In this document: positions 1 through 11,268 of the stretch, piece by piece
Numbering within the stretch: the first letter of the stretch is position 1
Layout of the letters: each line of letters begins with the position of its first letter
NCBI GenBank assembly: GCA_034008185.1
Contig: CM067084.1
Coordinates: forward strand, 47,335,099 to 47,399,098
Length of the DNA: 64,000 bases
Direction of reading: 5' to 3'
DNA from: Gorsachius magnificus
Lineage: Eukaryota; Chordata; Aves; Pelecaniformes; Ardeidae
Made by a program: the position numbers and the translations under genes
The notes under the pieces: model-generated
Told to the model about the DNA's origin: nothing
The model's database searches: none
What the model saw: the letters and a program-made list of their open reading frames with translations, nothing else

Positions 1-1056
1 CTGGATGCAGTCTATCCCCACAGAAGAATGTGCTGTGAAGGGAGACTTCAGTTGCAAGTATATACAAAAAAACTATAGTAGTTTCTGACTATTGAGAGTA
101 ATGCAAGAAACTGGCAGCCTTACAATCCTACATTTTGTAATTATCTCCCTTGAAGATCACAACCTTTCAAAGCTGTCTCCTTCCTTCAAAAAAGCAAGAC
201 ACCTCATCTACCCTGAAGAAATACAGAGGCACTCTTGAAAGAATGAAATAAGCAGTAAATATCTGGATTCTGTAGTGAACAGGGAAATTCATACAACTTC
301 TGCTCAGGAAACCCTAGCCACATAATCAGTTGTCTGTATTTGCTTCTAAGCAACAGTTCCTCCCAGTCAGATTGTTTCCATATCCGACTTCACTATTAAA
401 AAAACACCACCTAACATCAACTCTGTCTGCCTTTATAAAGCATAAAGCAAAAGCTAAGCTAGCATATCCAGAGTTTAGCAGGTGGTTGATTTAATTTCAA
501 CTTACTTTATGGCTGGGATCTCTTGGCAGGACTAATATATCTTTCCACAGATCATTTGAGGACAGTTAGTACCCTCTTCATGCTTGTAACCCAATATAAA
601 GTCTCATCTGTCAGCTATTATAAACTAAATATTGTAACAGAAAAGTATTAGCCTAATCAGTATACACCAGCATACATAGTCTGACCCCAAAGACTTAATT
701 TAAAAGGTCATAATTTAAGCACGTCCAGGAATTGAAAACTACTCTGTGCCAATTCTAACATTCACAAGTTCCCTCCTACCAGTCAGATCAGAAACTCAGT
801 TTTCTCAGCCCAAAGTACTTTTCTCCCATGCTAGTTACCACCATAATGACCTCAACCCTCAAATTTGTTTTCAAATTCAGAAAGCTAAAAAACTGAGTTC
901 AAGCTATATTTTAGAAAAAACAAACATGCCCGGAAATTTATTCACTCCACACTAAGTTTAGAAACACTCTTATGTAAATCAGCATTTGGTCTCTCTCAAT
1001 GCTGCTTTTAGGCTTTAAAATTCAGTGAACAACAGCATCCATTAAGTGACACTTAC
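1..1056 (-). other. ACSL1: ACSL1 intron 2, donor-side part
   Basis: This is intronic sequence of the minus-strand ACSL1 gene, starting at the donor GTAAGT (plus-strand ACTTAC at 1051-1056) and running off the left edge. It is AT-rich and shows no second exon, no recognisable repeat and no convincing ORF. The next ACSL1 exon must lie to the left of the window. Confidence 0.85.
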
Positions 1057-1251
1057 CTCTACTTCCACAGATTGCATTGCTAAGTCACATGGTGGTTTTA
1101 GTGCTTTTGGTCTTGTCGCATACCAGTAGGTTGTGAGAGCTGCAAAAGCACCAAAGCCCATCAGCGTATTTGTTGGAAGGGTGCGCACATACTGTCTGAC
1201 ATCCCCAAGTTCTGGCATTCGTAGGTGTCTAAACAACTCATGTGCTTGCAT
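1057..1251 (-). CDS. ACSL1: ACSL1 first coding exon (N-terminus of long-chain acyl-CoA synthetase 1)
   Basis: ACSL1 activates long-chain fatty acids to acyl-CoA using ATP and CoA on the outer mitochondrial and ER membranes. This exon encodes 65 residues and ends in phase 0 at a GTAAGT donor. The peptide begins MQAHELFRHLRMPEL and contains RTLPTNTLMGFGAFAAL, close to the mammalian ACSL1 N-terminus as I recall it. Residues of about 28-45 (from TNTLMGFGAF to WYA) form the single membrane anchor, followed by the basic-proline stretch ATRPKALKPP. The start is well fixed: an in-frame TGA lies nine bases upstream (1258-1260) and the ATG has G at -3. The AMP-binding catalytic domain would be encoded by later exons outside the window. 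ACSL5 and ACSL6 have related domains, but the N-terminal sequence fits ACSL1 specifically. Confidence 0.96.
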
Positions 1252-1284
1252 TGCAGTTCAGCGCAGTTGTCCCAATGCTGAAAT
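1252..1284 (-). other. ACSL1: 5' untranslated part of ACSL1 exon 2
   Basis: This is the leader segment between the splice acceptor (pyrimidine-rich tract ending TATCAACAG, revcomp of 1285-1293) and the ATG. It carries the in-frame TGA that rules out an N-terminal extension from any upstream exon spliced to this acceptor. A second AG six bases downstream (ATTTCAG) is a possible alternative acceptor. Confidence 0.8.
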
Positions 1285-1560
1285 CTGTTGATAGGAAATA
1301 AAGTTACACACAAAGGTTTGAAATCCCCTTTCGATTCACCGTTGTAGGAGAGCGATGTACGCTTTGTCCTGCTAGCTTCCCATTATCAAAATAATTTCAT
1401 CTGCCACTAGGTAGGCAATACCTTTGGACCTCGGTGCTGCAATTAAGTAAGCAAGCAATTACCAGTTCACACTCTAGAAAAACAGGTGGGGCTGACAGGA
1501 GGCAGTTTCTGCAGGGTTTTACTGCTTTTAACAGACAGTGCGTTTTAACAAATCTTTTCC

Positions 1561-1576
1561 TTTTTTTTTTTTTTTT
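1561..1576. repeat. poly(T) run
   Basis: An uninterrupted T16 run in ACSL1 intron 1. It has no flanking retrotransposon sequence that I can recognise. Confidence 0.95.
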
Positions 1577-2039
1577 GAAGGACAGCACTTCACAAATGCT
1601 AAATATTTACTTGTAGAGCAGCTGTACCATAAGACTGTTTAAACAGTAAGTGGCAAACAGGGAAGTCAGGGAGAGGGAGGGCCAGGGATATAAGATGTTA
1701 ACTTGCCTGCATTAACCTAACAGAGAGCATCCTAATCCTATAGTAGCACAGCAGGATTTTTCATCTCTTAAGTCCATTAAATAAACTCCCTCTCTTTTCT
1801 ACTCTCCCTTCAATGGCACACAGAAAGCTCACTGCAGCAAGCTGCCTTCACAGCCAATACCCTCCCATAGCTCCTCTATGCTAGCAAGCTTCCTATTTCT
1901 CCCAGCCCCACGCCAGCAATTTATCTCTGGTCATGAGGCAGACTAAAGCAGCACCTAAGGAGGCCCAAGGCAGCAGCACACAGCAATATAATCAAGGGCA
2001 GGAAGCACATTTGATTTGTCACGTTCGCACAGAAGGACG

Positions 2040-2420
2040 AGCCGAAAGAGGCTGCTCCCCGCCAAGTGCTGGTCGACATGCATATTCCACAGCAAGAACC
2101 AGCTGCAGGGGGTGGGGGGGGAAAAAGTATTGCAGTCAGCTCAGCTGGTGCTCTCCTCCACAGCCAAGGTCTCCCGGGACATTTGTCACATGCCAAACCC
2201 ACCAGCTCCTGCCCACTAGGCGAGAGGTAAGCAGCAGGCAGCCAGCCCGCCCGGGGCCAATGGCGGCCCGCAGCACCCAGCCACCCCAGTGCCTGCTGAA
2301 GGGCACCGGCTTGCCCTGCCTGCCCAGCCGGCCGGTGGCCGGGCTCACAAGCGCCTGGCACCAGCTCAGCCTCCCGCCACCCAGCCATGGCCACTGTCGG
2401 GGCCAAGGGGGAGCAACACT
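2040..2420. promoter_or_regulatory. GC-rich patch in ACSL1 intron 1, possible alternative promoter
   Basis: A GC-rich island about 0.8-1.1 kb upstream of ACSL1 coding exon 2, surrounded by AT-rich intron. It contains a combined CCAAT and YY1-like core, CCAATGGCGGC, at 2257-2267. Overlapping long open frames on both strands here (189 and 167 codons) reflect the low frequency of stop codons in GC-rich DNA. Mammalian ACSL1 is known to use several alternative 5' exons, so an internal promoter is conceivable. There is no TATA box or clear exon, so the call is weak. Confidence 0.25.
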
Positions 2421-3182
2421 TCAATGTATTAAGCTCTACTTGGAAGATCCGAGGTGTGTTGGCTCAGATAATTTAGGTCCAGCCATTTCCTACAGACAAT
2501 AAAATTAAGCGGAGGGCCTAAAGAATGTCAAAATGCGTGTTTAAATAGCTAGAACACACTGTGTAACAATACACCGCTGCAGGACAGCAGCATAGGAGAC
2601 ACTGAAATCCAAACAGGCAGAATTACATGCTGCTTACTTTTAAAATCCAACCATACCAGGCTATGATTTTGTTTTTCCACAGCAAAACCTCTAGTTCACA
2701 GTCTGCCCTTGAAATCTTTACTGCTGCACTCAGTTATTCAACCAGGCAACAGAAGAGTTGCCTAGTTCACAAAAAGTTTAACCAGTATTTGGACAAGGAT
2801 TTGCTATAGACAGCAAAAAAGCCATAAAAATAGTTCAAAGGGCCCACGCTTTCACAGTGTTAGCAGAAGGACAGGCTGAAGTAAGGTCACGGATGGGGGC
2901 AGTGTCAGGATGGAATCAAGTTCCATCTCTGGAATGGTCCTGGACCCACAGAGCACTCCCCAGCCTGCAGGCACTGCTCTCTTCCCCCCACCACTTTTCT
3001 TCGCTTTTATGGCATAGCCTCAGGGTACAGGGTAGCATCACCCAGACATGCAGTGCAGGGCTGCTACCGAAATGCCTTTTGGTTATTTGCACTGCGATAC
3101 ACAGCAGACTATGCTCAAGATCCACAACACATCAGGCTGTAGAGAAGAACCAAATATATTAACAAGGAACCTCTTCCTCGTT

Positions 3183-3201
3183 AAAAAAAAAAAAAAAAAA
3201 A
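3183..3201. repeat. poly(A) run
   Basis: A19 homopolymer within ACSL1 intron 1, in an unremarkable AT-rich context. Confidence 0.95.
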
Positions 3202-3917
3202 TCTATCACTGACTTAATAGTTAGGATTACCATACTGTTGCTTTTTTTGCATCAAATCATGCTCATTAGCATTGCAGGCATGAAAACTACCTCTTAAGTT
3301 TTAATTTACACAAATGAACAGTAAGAATAAAAAGTTATTCCAACAAGGAAGTCTTGGCTTACAAGTTAATTTGGGGTATATCATAGATACCATGTTATGA
3401 AACTAGAAAAAGGGGGCTATAGCATATGCAAGGGCTAAGAGCAAGCTTAGCTCTCTTCTCCTCAAGCCCCACAATAAGCACCTTTAATTTTTAAAACAAC
3501 AGATACTTGCTTTCCTCTCTGCATTAGTCATGACGTCCTGCACACATACTATATGATTTAGGAATGCAATGTAATTAGAGAGTTACTCTTTCAAAAGGCT
3601 GTGGTGGCATTACAGCTAACAAGAACTGAAGTAAACATGATCGCTTCATTCACATAAGAGTCCCATTGTAGTCAAGGAGCTGCTATGATTTCAGCCTAGG
3701 TGAAGAGATGCACATCACTGCTTTTCATTTCCTTGACCAGCTGTTTGTAGAGCAGCCTGTAACATAAAACCTTTCTGTGCAGTTATATCACAAGTTACCA
3801 ATTACTTAATGATACATTTTATTCCTTAGGTTTATACTGAGGGATGACTTTTTTATTACACCTTCTGCCACATCAGCACAAAACACAACATTAGGACAGT
3901 TTTCTGCAAGACTTACC

Positions 3918-3947
3918 AGATACTGTTAAAGCAGATACTGTTAAAGC
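3918..3947. repeat. perfect 15-bp tandem duplication
   Basis: Two exact head-to-tail copies of AGATACTGTTAAAGC at 3918-3932 and 3933-3947 in ACSL1 intron 1. Perfect identity indicates a recent slippage or duplication event. It lies beside a strong minus-strand donor-like GTAAGT (3911-3916) that I do not treat as a real exon end. Confidence 0.95.
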
Positions 3948-6900
3948 TAGGAATTGCTTAGTCACATCAACTCTTGTTTTCTGTATTTGAGACAAAGCCA
4001 GATGCAACAGGGAGAATAAATTCACGTTCTTAACATATGCATCCAAATATGCCCCATTAAGAAAGGAGGCTTCAATGCCTCCCAGCCTTCTTTGATCCAT
4101 CTCAGTATTTACTTGGCTCATGCTTCAATTGCATCAGACATCCAGAGTCTTTACCGTGACCAAGGAGAGCAGTTTAGAGCCTTTAGATTGAGATACAAAG
4201 ATCTTCCCAGCAGAGCTAGGACCTGGCTTTCAGTCCTTTTCCCCAAGGAAGGACCCAGCTAATCCTGCTCACTCAAGACAAGCAAAAAAAGCTATGCTCT
4301 CTTCACCAACTCAGGTCCATGCAATCACTTCTCATCCAGACAGGATCTGGACCACAAGGAACGGACTCAGAAACTCAGCCCTGGAGCAAGACAGGACATA
4401 GCAAATGATTGGAAGTCAGGGGTGGAGACCTAAAGGAAGAAGATCCTGCACAAGAGAAGTAGCAAATGGAGTATCACAGACTGGTACATGTAGCAAAAAC
4501 TTGGAGCAGGACAGACAATGTGTGAGGTTAAAAGCACCTTTTTCTCAAGGCAACTAGTAGACCTTGGTTTGTTCTTAACTTTAGAAACAATACCAGACAG
4601 ATGTGGGAAAGTGGTTTTCACAACAGGGCAAAACTGCTTCAGAGATAAACTACCTGTCCTGGCCACCTCCACAGAAACAGCAGTTCCCAAAATCCAGCCC
4701 ATGAAAGCATCCCTCTGAACTCATCAGTTAGGTTACGGAGTTGCGTAGGGCTCAGACAAAGCCATCTCTCTCTGCTCACACCCCCCACCCCCCCAGCACC
4801 CAAGACTCATTCTTTACAGCAGAGCCAGTATCTCAAGGCAACGACCCAAGTTGGCAGGACTCTGCCGTTCTTTGCTGCTCCTACTCTCGGCATACAATGG
4901 GCTATTTACAGCGGGCAGCAGCCTCCCTATTGTCTATCCATAGCCAGACATCGTTCGAGTGCAACGGAAGAGAACAGGAGAGCAGCCGTCAGCTTCTGTA
5001 CTGCAAAGAAAACAACCCCAAGAACCAATGGCCTCTCTTCCTCTCTATCCTAATATTTAGATGAATGGCACACTAGCACCACAGTGGCCTGCCATAAAGG
5101 CAGGCCCACCACATGGGGTAAAAGAAGCAGCCGTGTTATTTCTACAGCTTCTTACAGGCAGGAGAAAGCTACAAGACAAGTTGCCTATCTCTTCTTATGA
5201 GCAATATGGCCCTAAGACGTTTTCACCATGATATGCTGGAACAGAGGATCAGCCACCCATATGCCTTTGTATTATCCTGACAGCTACTGGCCATTGCAGT
5301 TTGTTGTTCTCTTACTGTTACAGGTTACGCTGCACAGCTCCCACAGATCTCTTTCACTTAAGTCTTTCTCCACTCATCCTTTGACAGAGCAAGCGCAGAA
5401 TAATGTTCTATCTCCTGTATCGAGTATGAAAGAAGGTGCAACAAATAGCTTTGGCTATTAACGAAAGAAATCCTTTTGTCTGAATAAAATACATAATCCT
5501 AATCTCAGAGTACATTTACAATCAGCTTAAATTTGAGTCAGTTCAACCTGTCCCAGATACATGCTCCCACAACCCCCTTTGTGCTGGCCAGGCACTCATC
5601 CTGTTGTGCAGTCACACCAAGGAGGTTATCTGGCAAACGCCATTTTCCCGGGTTAGTTCCAGTGCTAGTCCTCAGCTCAACCAACCCTTGTTTGGATGAC
5701 CAGATAGCCATTAGCTCCCAGAATGAAACACAGCTGGGGAAAGGGATGGACATTGTAATACTACACCTTAAGCATGCAACTCCAAACGCTGCATGCAAGT
5801 CCTCCCAGGATTTTCTCCCCCTGCCCTGCCCTGCCCTCAAAGCAGTAACTTGACTGAGGTCTTTCAGTCACCTGTGACAGAGTCAAACTGTAACCAACAA
5901 GGAAGCCACAACAACCTTCAAGGTACAGCAAAGCAGCATTGGTTAATTGAGACATGAAGGAGAATCCTCAGCTTAAGCCTTGTATAACATGAATATGACA
6001 GCAAGAGGTCTCCTGTGGTGCAGCTTCTCATGTCATGTATGAAGTAACCATTTCTTCTTAGCCACAAAGGACTCTCCTGAGCAAACCAAGTACTGTTAAA
6101 CTGTCTAATCCACTACTCTGCCCTCTTCTTCTTCCACCTATCCCCCCACAATTAAAAACCTAAATATCTCATTTTACCCAGCATCACCTAGATCGCTCAG
6201 GCAGGCTTCAGAGAAATAAACCCTCCTTTTACAGTAGTAACTGACAGATTCAGTTTCCTGCAACAGTAAGGGAGGAGCAACTAAAAAGCTGTTAGTGAGG
6301 AACCCATCCCATGCACAGAAAAGAACCATCAGGTCCTTAATATTCACCCCACACATACCTCCAGCCCCCCAGTCTGGCTCTGAGCAACCACAGGGCATCA
6401 CACAGTGGTTCAGGTTGCCTCTGCTGGTTCTGCTTCTGTTCCCACATTTGGGACAAGGCAGGACCAGTGGGAAGCAGCCTACAAGCTGGATTCAGCCCCA
6501 CCAGTTGGGCCACAGCTATGTACTTCATAAGCTGCAACCAAAGTTAATACTCTTGCTGCAACCTTTAGGGAGCACTACATCTGATACTGAAGTGTCAAGG
6601 CTTTGTCCCCATCCACAGGGAAAGTCACAGCCCTGTCCTCAGATGTTTGGCTGCAATCCTCTTGCAATCAAATGGAACAACACCTGGATTCTTGCCTCTT
6701 AATGACGTCCAACAAGTAATCCGAGTGCACACCAATGAGGTCACTGGAGTTTATTCAAGTTCAGAAGCTGAACCACATGACAAGAACCTGCTCAATGCCT
6801 TTTGTGCAATTACAGTCCTTCAGCAGCACTTGGTAACCCTGTATATTAAGGAAAGCAAATATTTCCCACTAAAACCTTCGGGAGTGATTGATTTAAGTTT

Positions 6901-9900
6901 CTTTTGATCCTTACCTATACACACATAACATGTCACTAAGCAGTCTTATTGGTTTCTCATTTTCAAAAACCACAGAAGATGTTGACAAATACCTGGTTTG
7001 CAGCCTAAATTACTATCTGCTAGGGCTGCACCCCAGCACTACTCTGATCGTTGAACCTCAATCCAACTACAGTTTAGATGAAAACACCCTACAGAAGCAA
7101 ATTGCTACAAACCAGCAGCTTTCTGGTGGCATTAACAGCTTGAGTTGATCATACCAACTTATCCATTCTACTCCTCCCAGGAAAAGGCTACTACTCAGAA
7201 AGCCCAGTATGCAACATCAAGTTAGCACATGCTTCAAGTGCTCATCTGAGACTCTGCAAGAATGAGTTTCTTACTTGTACTTCTGCCACCTGAAGTCTAG
7301 CAGAAGGCAACCTGGGTCAGGCACACTAAGCCACATTGCATCAAACTAGGTAGTGTTTACATTCAGAAGGATGTTTTGAAAAAAACATAACCCTTAACAC
7401 AATGAGACCAGACAGATCAGCAAGTACTTACGAGAAACCACTGGTTCACCGAGTGACCTCCCAACACCAGCATCACAAGAAAGATTATGACAAATCAAGA
7501 AACCCCTTGACCTCAGGTATTAAGGTATCCCTGTACTTCCTCTGAGTCAGTGATAGTAAGCATTTTCTTCTAGCTTTCCTAGGAAACTAATCCATCTTCA
7601 CCAGGCTATTAATGCAGCCCAACTGCAGAAACAGAGTTTTGGAAACAAGGCACAGGCAGTACGAAACTAAAAAGCTTAAGAGTTCTGGGTTTAAGAACAA
7701 TAACTCACATAAAAAGCCTTTTCTGCAAGCAGGACATCAAGCACTTCTGCGACAAGGCTTAAACGGTCCAGCTACAAAAACAAAATCCATTTTTCCTCTA
7801 AATCTCTGTAACACAGCACAAGTTGTTTTCAGTCACTTTTGGACAAGCTACCAGTACTACTAAGATTCAAATCCTAACCAAAAAGGAGTCATATTTTACT
7901 CTCTGTAGATGAGTATCTCCCAACATGAAAGGCAGCAAGAGAGAGCAGAAGCCTTGTGTTATTGAGTGTCCTTGTTTCAGGAGTCAGGCGGGACCTGCAG
8001 AAATGCAAGCCCCCCCATCTGCAGCCAGGGTTCAGCCTACCGCCCGTAAAGGTCAATGCTGTACAGCAGTGCTTCCTTGAGCCACATGGCATTGTAAACT
8101 CCCACGCAAAACTATTTACCAGTGAGCAAGTCACCTCCCCTCCTATTTGTGAGGGCTTCTGGGGAGTTACCACTGGTTATATTTAACATATTAAAATATT
8201 TAACATATCTGAACTCGTAATTTAGCACAGCAAGAAAGTAGGATGTGGCATCCAACTACCAGAAGCCCCATTTATCAAGCAGTGGGGCCGGAATCTCTCT
8301 CCTTCTCTGCTGCACATTTGAAAAGCTTGGTGCTATTAGCCTGTTTGAGTCTACTAGTTTCAATCAACTGTAGCACCAAGATTTTGAAACACAACACAAT
8401 AACCTACTACTATCTTCTATTGCTCACATTAGTCAAAGTGATGTTTGCTTGGAAGGAGGAGAGAAAGAAAGAAGAAACTGCTTACTCTTCCACACTGGAG
8501 ATCAACACACTCAGGCCAGAAAAGGTATAACCCACCTCTTACCTCCTCCAAAAAATCCCCTGAGGTATTAATTTCTAGTGAAGCGATGAGGTAGACGAGT
8601 CAGCTACAGAGACTTCACTCAAGAAACGGGCGAGTCCCTTACCCAGATTAAGTATTTTAAAGTTGTCTTTCCTTCCATTTCGAATTACTGGTTTTGTTTT
8701 TCCACCAATGCCAACCTTGTACTTGCCCTTGAAGCAAAAGGCTACTTTGGGGGTTTGCTTCTCTAGAACTGAAGACTTACTTCCAACCTCATGTTGGCTG
8801 ATTTGTAGTTGTAAAAGAGCATCTACCAAATTTAGAAGCTGCCTTTTAAATTCATTGTAATCATGCAGTCCCTAGAATAGACTAAGGCCGTTTGCTAAAG
8901 ACCTTGAATTAAGTATGCTACACACAACAGCTACTTGTAATTACAAGCTTTAGATTTTCCCCATCAGCCATCCTCAGACATTTTTGTATTCCAATACAAG
9001 CAAGCTAGATATCCTTGGTCCTTAAAGAATCAGGCAGTAACAGTATGGTTCCATGAAGAACTCTGTATTTTGGTTTTCACATTATTAATACTTGCTATCC
9101 CTGCAAGAAGATAATAAAGGTATTTTTCAGTAAACTCAGTGCCTTCTTACACTCAGAACTTCTTGATCCAAGAAATCTGATCCCAATCTCTTGAACTGAG
9201 AAACCTCAGCTTGCGAGTTTGAGAGCATGTTCTAAAGCACAGAGGCGAACACAAGTGCTCCTGAGCAGGCTCAGAAGACTGCATGTTTCCCTGTAAAGCA
9301 GTGTAGATGAAAAAACCTTCTAGCACCACACAGAATAGCTCTGTGGTACAGGTATAGAACCACAGGGTTGCAATAACCAGCTTCCTTAGAGGTCACTCTT
9401 TCCTATCACAGGACCTGACCATCACATCTCAGTCTCTAACCCAAGCGAGGCATATGCTTAGATGGATTACTAGGTCCAAGAGGGTGCCTGTAATACCCCA
9501 GACAGCTCACAGACATGCCCTTTAAAAATTCAGGCGGCTTCAAGTGCTGCAATTCCTGTTCAACAGGAACGAGAAACGTATGCATCCTGGAACAAAAGCA
9601 TCGTGTAAGCAGGCTAGATCCCTGCGCTACAGCACCGCGAGTCCTACCTAACAGCGGAGGGGAGGCCTGCAAAGTCAAAGTCACTCCACCTTCCATTTTA
9701 GGCCAGTTTGCCTCACGCTACATTTCCATACGCGCTCTCAAATGCTTAAGGTGGAAAAAAAAAAAAGCTGCTCCACGTAACATGCCGCATTGGTGCCCGT
9801 AAGAACAACCTCCCTGACGAGGAGGTCCAGCAACGAGACATTACACCCCTCAGGTTAACAGGCAGCACCGCGCGCCCCAGCCCGGCTCAGCGGCGGGGCG

Positions 9901-10371
9901 GCGCAGGGCTCCGCTCCCCCGGCAGCGGGGCCGGCCGGGGCGACCACCCCGCGGCCCCAGTTGTTTACCCCGGGCCCGGCCGTGCCGGGGGAGAGGGCAG
10001 CGCCGGAACAATGCCCCGCCGGCCGGAGCTGCCGCGGCGCGGAGGGGAGGCCGGAGGCAGCCGGCGACGCTTTCCCGGGGAAGCCGAGCCGGCTCCCGGG
10101 GACGCCGATCCCACCGCGGGGCGGAAGGCAAAACCCCGCAGCCCGCGAGAGGCTGCCTGAGGGGACCGCCCCGCCGGCACCCGCCACCCCTCACCGCCAA
10201 CCGCCCGGCACCGCAGGTGACAGCGGCGCCGGCAGCGCCCCGCCCGCCCGGGGGCCGCGCGCGTCCCTGACAGACCCGGCCCTGCGCCGGCGGCAGCGCC
10301 GCCCGCCGAGCCCTCAGCACGGCCGGGCCCGCCGTACCCCACCCCCGGGCGGCAGCGGCGCCCCCGCTCAC

Positions 10372-10404
10372 CTCCCAGCGGCAACAGCAACAACGACCAC
10401 GGCT
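10372..10404 (-). other. ACSL1: ACSL1 untranslated exon 1 (5' end approximate)
   Basis: On the minus strand the sequence GCCGCTGGGAG is followed directly by the donor GTGAGC at 10371-10366. A TATA-like TTAAATA lies at 10436-10430, which places the start site about 25-30 bases further, near 10400-10405. This gives a very short non-coding first exon joining to the exon at 1284. The donor position is clear, but the transcription start is inferred. Alternative starts further upstream in the island would lengthen the exon. Confidence 0.6.
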
Positions 10405-10429
10405 GTGCGCGGCTTCCCCGGCGCCGCCC

Positions 10430-10436
10430 TATTTAA
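10430..10436 (-). promoter_or_regulatory. ACSL1: TATA-like element of ACSL1
   Basis: Minus-strand CTTAAATAGGGCGG is an isolated AT-rich heptamer in a GC-rich island, with an adjacent GC box. It sits about 60 bases upstream of the exon 1 donor, a workable spacing for a TATA-directed start. Confidence 0.5.
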
Positions 10437-10869
10437 GCCGAGCACGGCGGGAGCGGCGTGTGCGTGTGTGCCGAGCCCGCCTCCTCCTCCGCCCGCCCGC
10501 GCCGCCCGGCGGGCGCTAGGGCCGCGGCCCGCCCCGGCCTCCTCCCGCCCCCGCCCCCGCCCGCGGGGCCACGGCCCGGCCCGGCCTCCCGCCCGGCGGC
10601 CTCTCCCCGCGCCCGCCCCCCTGCCGCCCCGGGCAGTCTCCGTGGCATCGCTCGGGTGTCCGGGGCCGCGGGTGCCACAGGAATTGACCCAAACCCCCGG
10701 CGGGAGCGGGGGAAAGACTGCGTGCGGGCACAGGCTGCGGGGCAGTCACAAGCAAGGGGAGAAGAGCAGGGTGCGCCGCAGGGAGCACCGCTTTATACCT
10801 ACGGAATCTGAGATGGCAGCTTGCAAGGGAAGTTTGCCTCGGGGCTTTGCAAAAGGCATCTGCATCCGG

Positions 10870-10878
10870 TATAAATAG
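10870..10878 (+). promoter_or_regulatory. consensus TATA box pointing away from ACSL1
   Basis: TATAAATAG is a full-consensus TATA box on the plus strand at the outer edge of the ACSL1 CpG island, about 470 bases from the ACSL1 start and in the opposite direction. A donor-like CTG/GTAAGG follows at 11005/11006. Together they could define the first exon of a divergent non-coding transcript. No downstream exon can be identified, and TATA-like strings are common by chance. Confidence 0.25.
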
Positions 10879-11180
10879 GCTAAAAGGACGCGCGTGTCAG
10901 TGCAAAAGCACTGGAAAAGGACGATGACCTTGTTGCACCCCAGGGAGTCATCTCTTCCCCGCCACCAAACTTTGTGAGGGGGCAGTGGGGCCGAGGTGCG
11001 TGCTGGTAAGGGGCACTTGGGGCTGTGCCGGTGACCTCTCACAGTGATCTTGGCTGGTTTGGGTTTGGCCGTGCGCTTCATCAGTCCGTTCGTCCCGTAA
11101 ATCATCAACCCTCATCTCAAAGTCCTGCTATGTCGCACGCTCTGCATTGCCGTAGCTTTCCCTGTGTTTCATGGGTATTA

Positions 11181-11268
11181 ATCATAGAATCACTTGGTTG
11201 GAAAAGACCTTTAAGATCATCAAGCCCAACCATACCTGTCCACTACTAAACCATGTCCCTGAGTGCCA
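11181..11268 (-). mobile_element. CR1 LINE fragment (3' end)
   Basis: It begins with ATCATAGAATCACTTGGTTG, the reverse complement of a CR1 3' terminus. It continues with the typical CR1 segment around AAGACCTTTAAGATCATCAA and stops near 11268. It is a short 5'-truncated copy in minus orientation. CR1 is the dominant LINE of birds. Confidence 0.85.

Larger units (their letters stand above)
1285..10371 (-). other. ACSL1: ACSL1 intron 1 (9.1 kb)
   Basis: The intron runs from the donor GTGAGC (plus-strand GCTCAC at 10366-10371) to the acceptor before 1284. Apart from the GC-rich patch at 2.0-2.4 kb, a few homopolymer runs and a small tandem duplication, I see no recognisable gene, CR1 copy or RNA gene. 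Many short open frames occur on both strands, but none has recognisable protein features. Large first introns of metabolic genes often hold tissue-specific enhancers or alternative first exons. None can be placed here from sequence alone. Confidence 0.8.
9850..10700. promoter_or_regulatory. ACSL1: CpG island over the ACSL1 promoter and first exon
   Basis: Very GC-rich and CpG-dense DNA with sharp transitions to AT-rich sequence on both sides. It contains the ACSL1 untranslated first exon, the TATA-like element and many GC boxes (GGGGCGG/CCGCCC type). Every long open frame across this island is compositional. CpG islands of this kind normally mark constitutive promoters in vertebrates. Confidence 0.9.

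Noticed and set aside
1933..2502. 189-codon plus-strand and 167-codon minus-strand frames
   Set aside because: They overlap in a GC-rich patch and have no domain or conserved-looking sequence, so composition is the simpler explanation.
3891..4121. Possible alternative ACSL1 exon on the minus strand with a strong GTAAGT donor
   Set aside because: GTAAGT strings are expected many times in 64 kb by chance. There is no promoter or acceptor support, and the in-frame TGA in exon 2 would block an extended protein.
9850..10878. 305-codon plus-strand frame and several minus-strand frames over the ACSL1 CpG island
   Set aside because: Same composition artefact. The region is explained by the ACSL1 promoter and untranslated exon.
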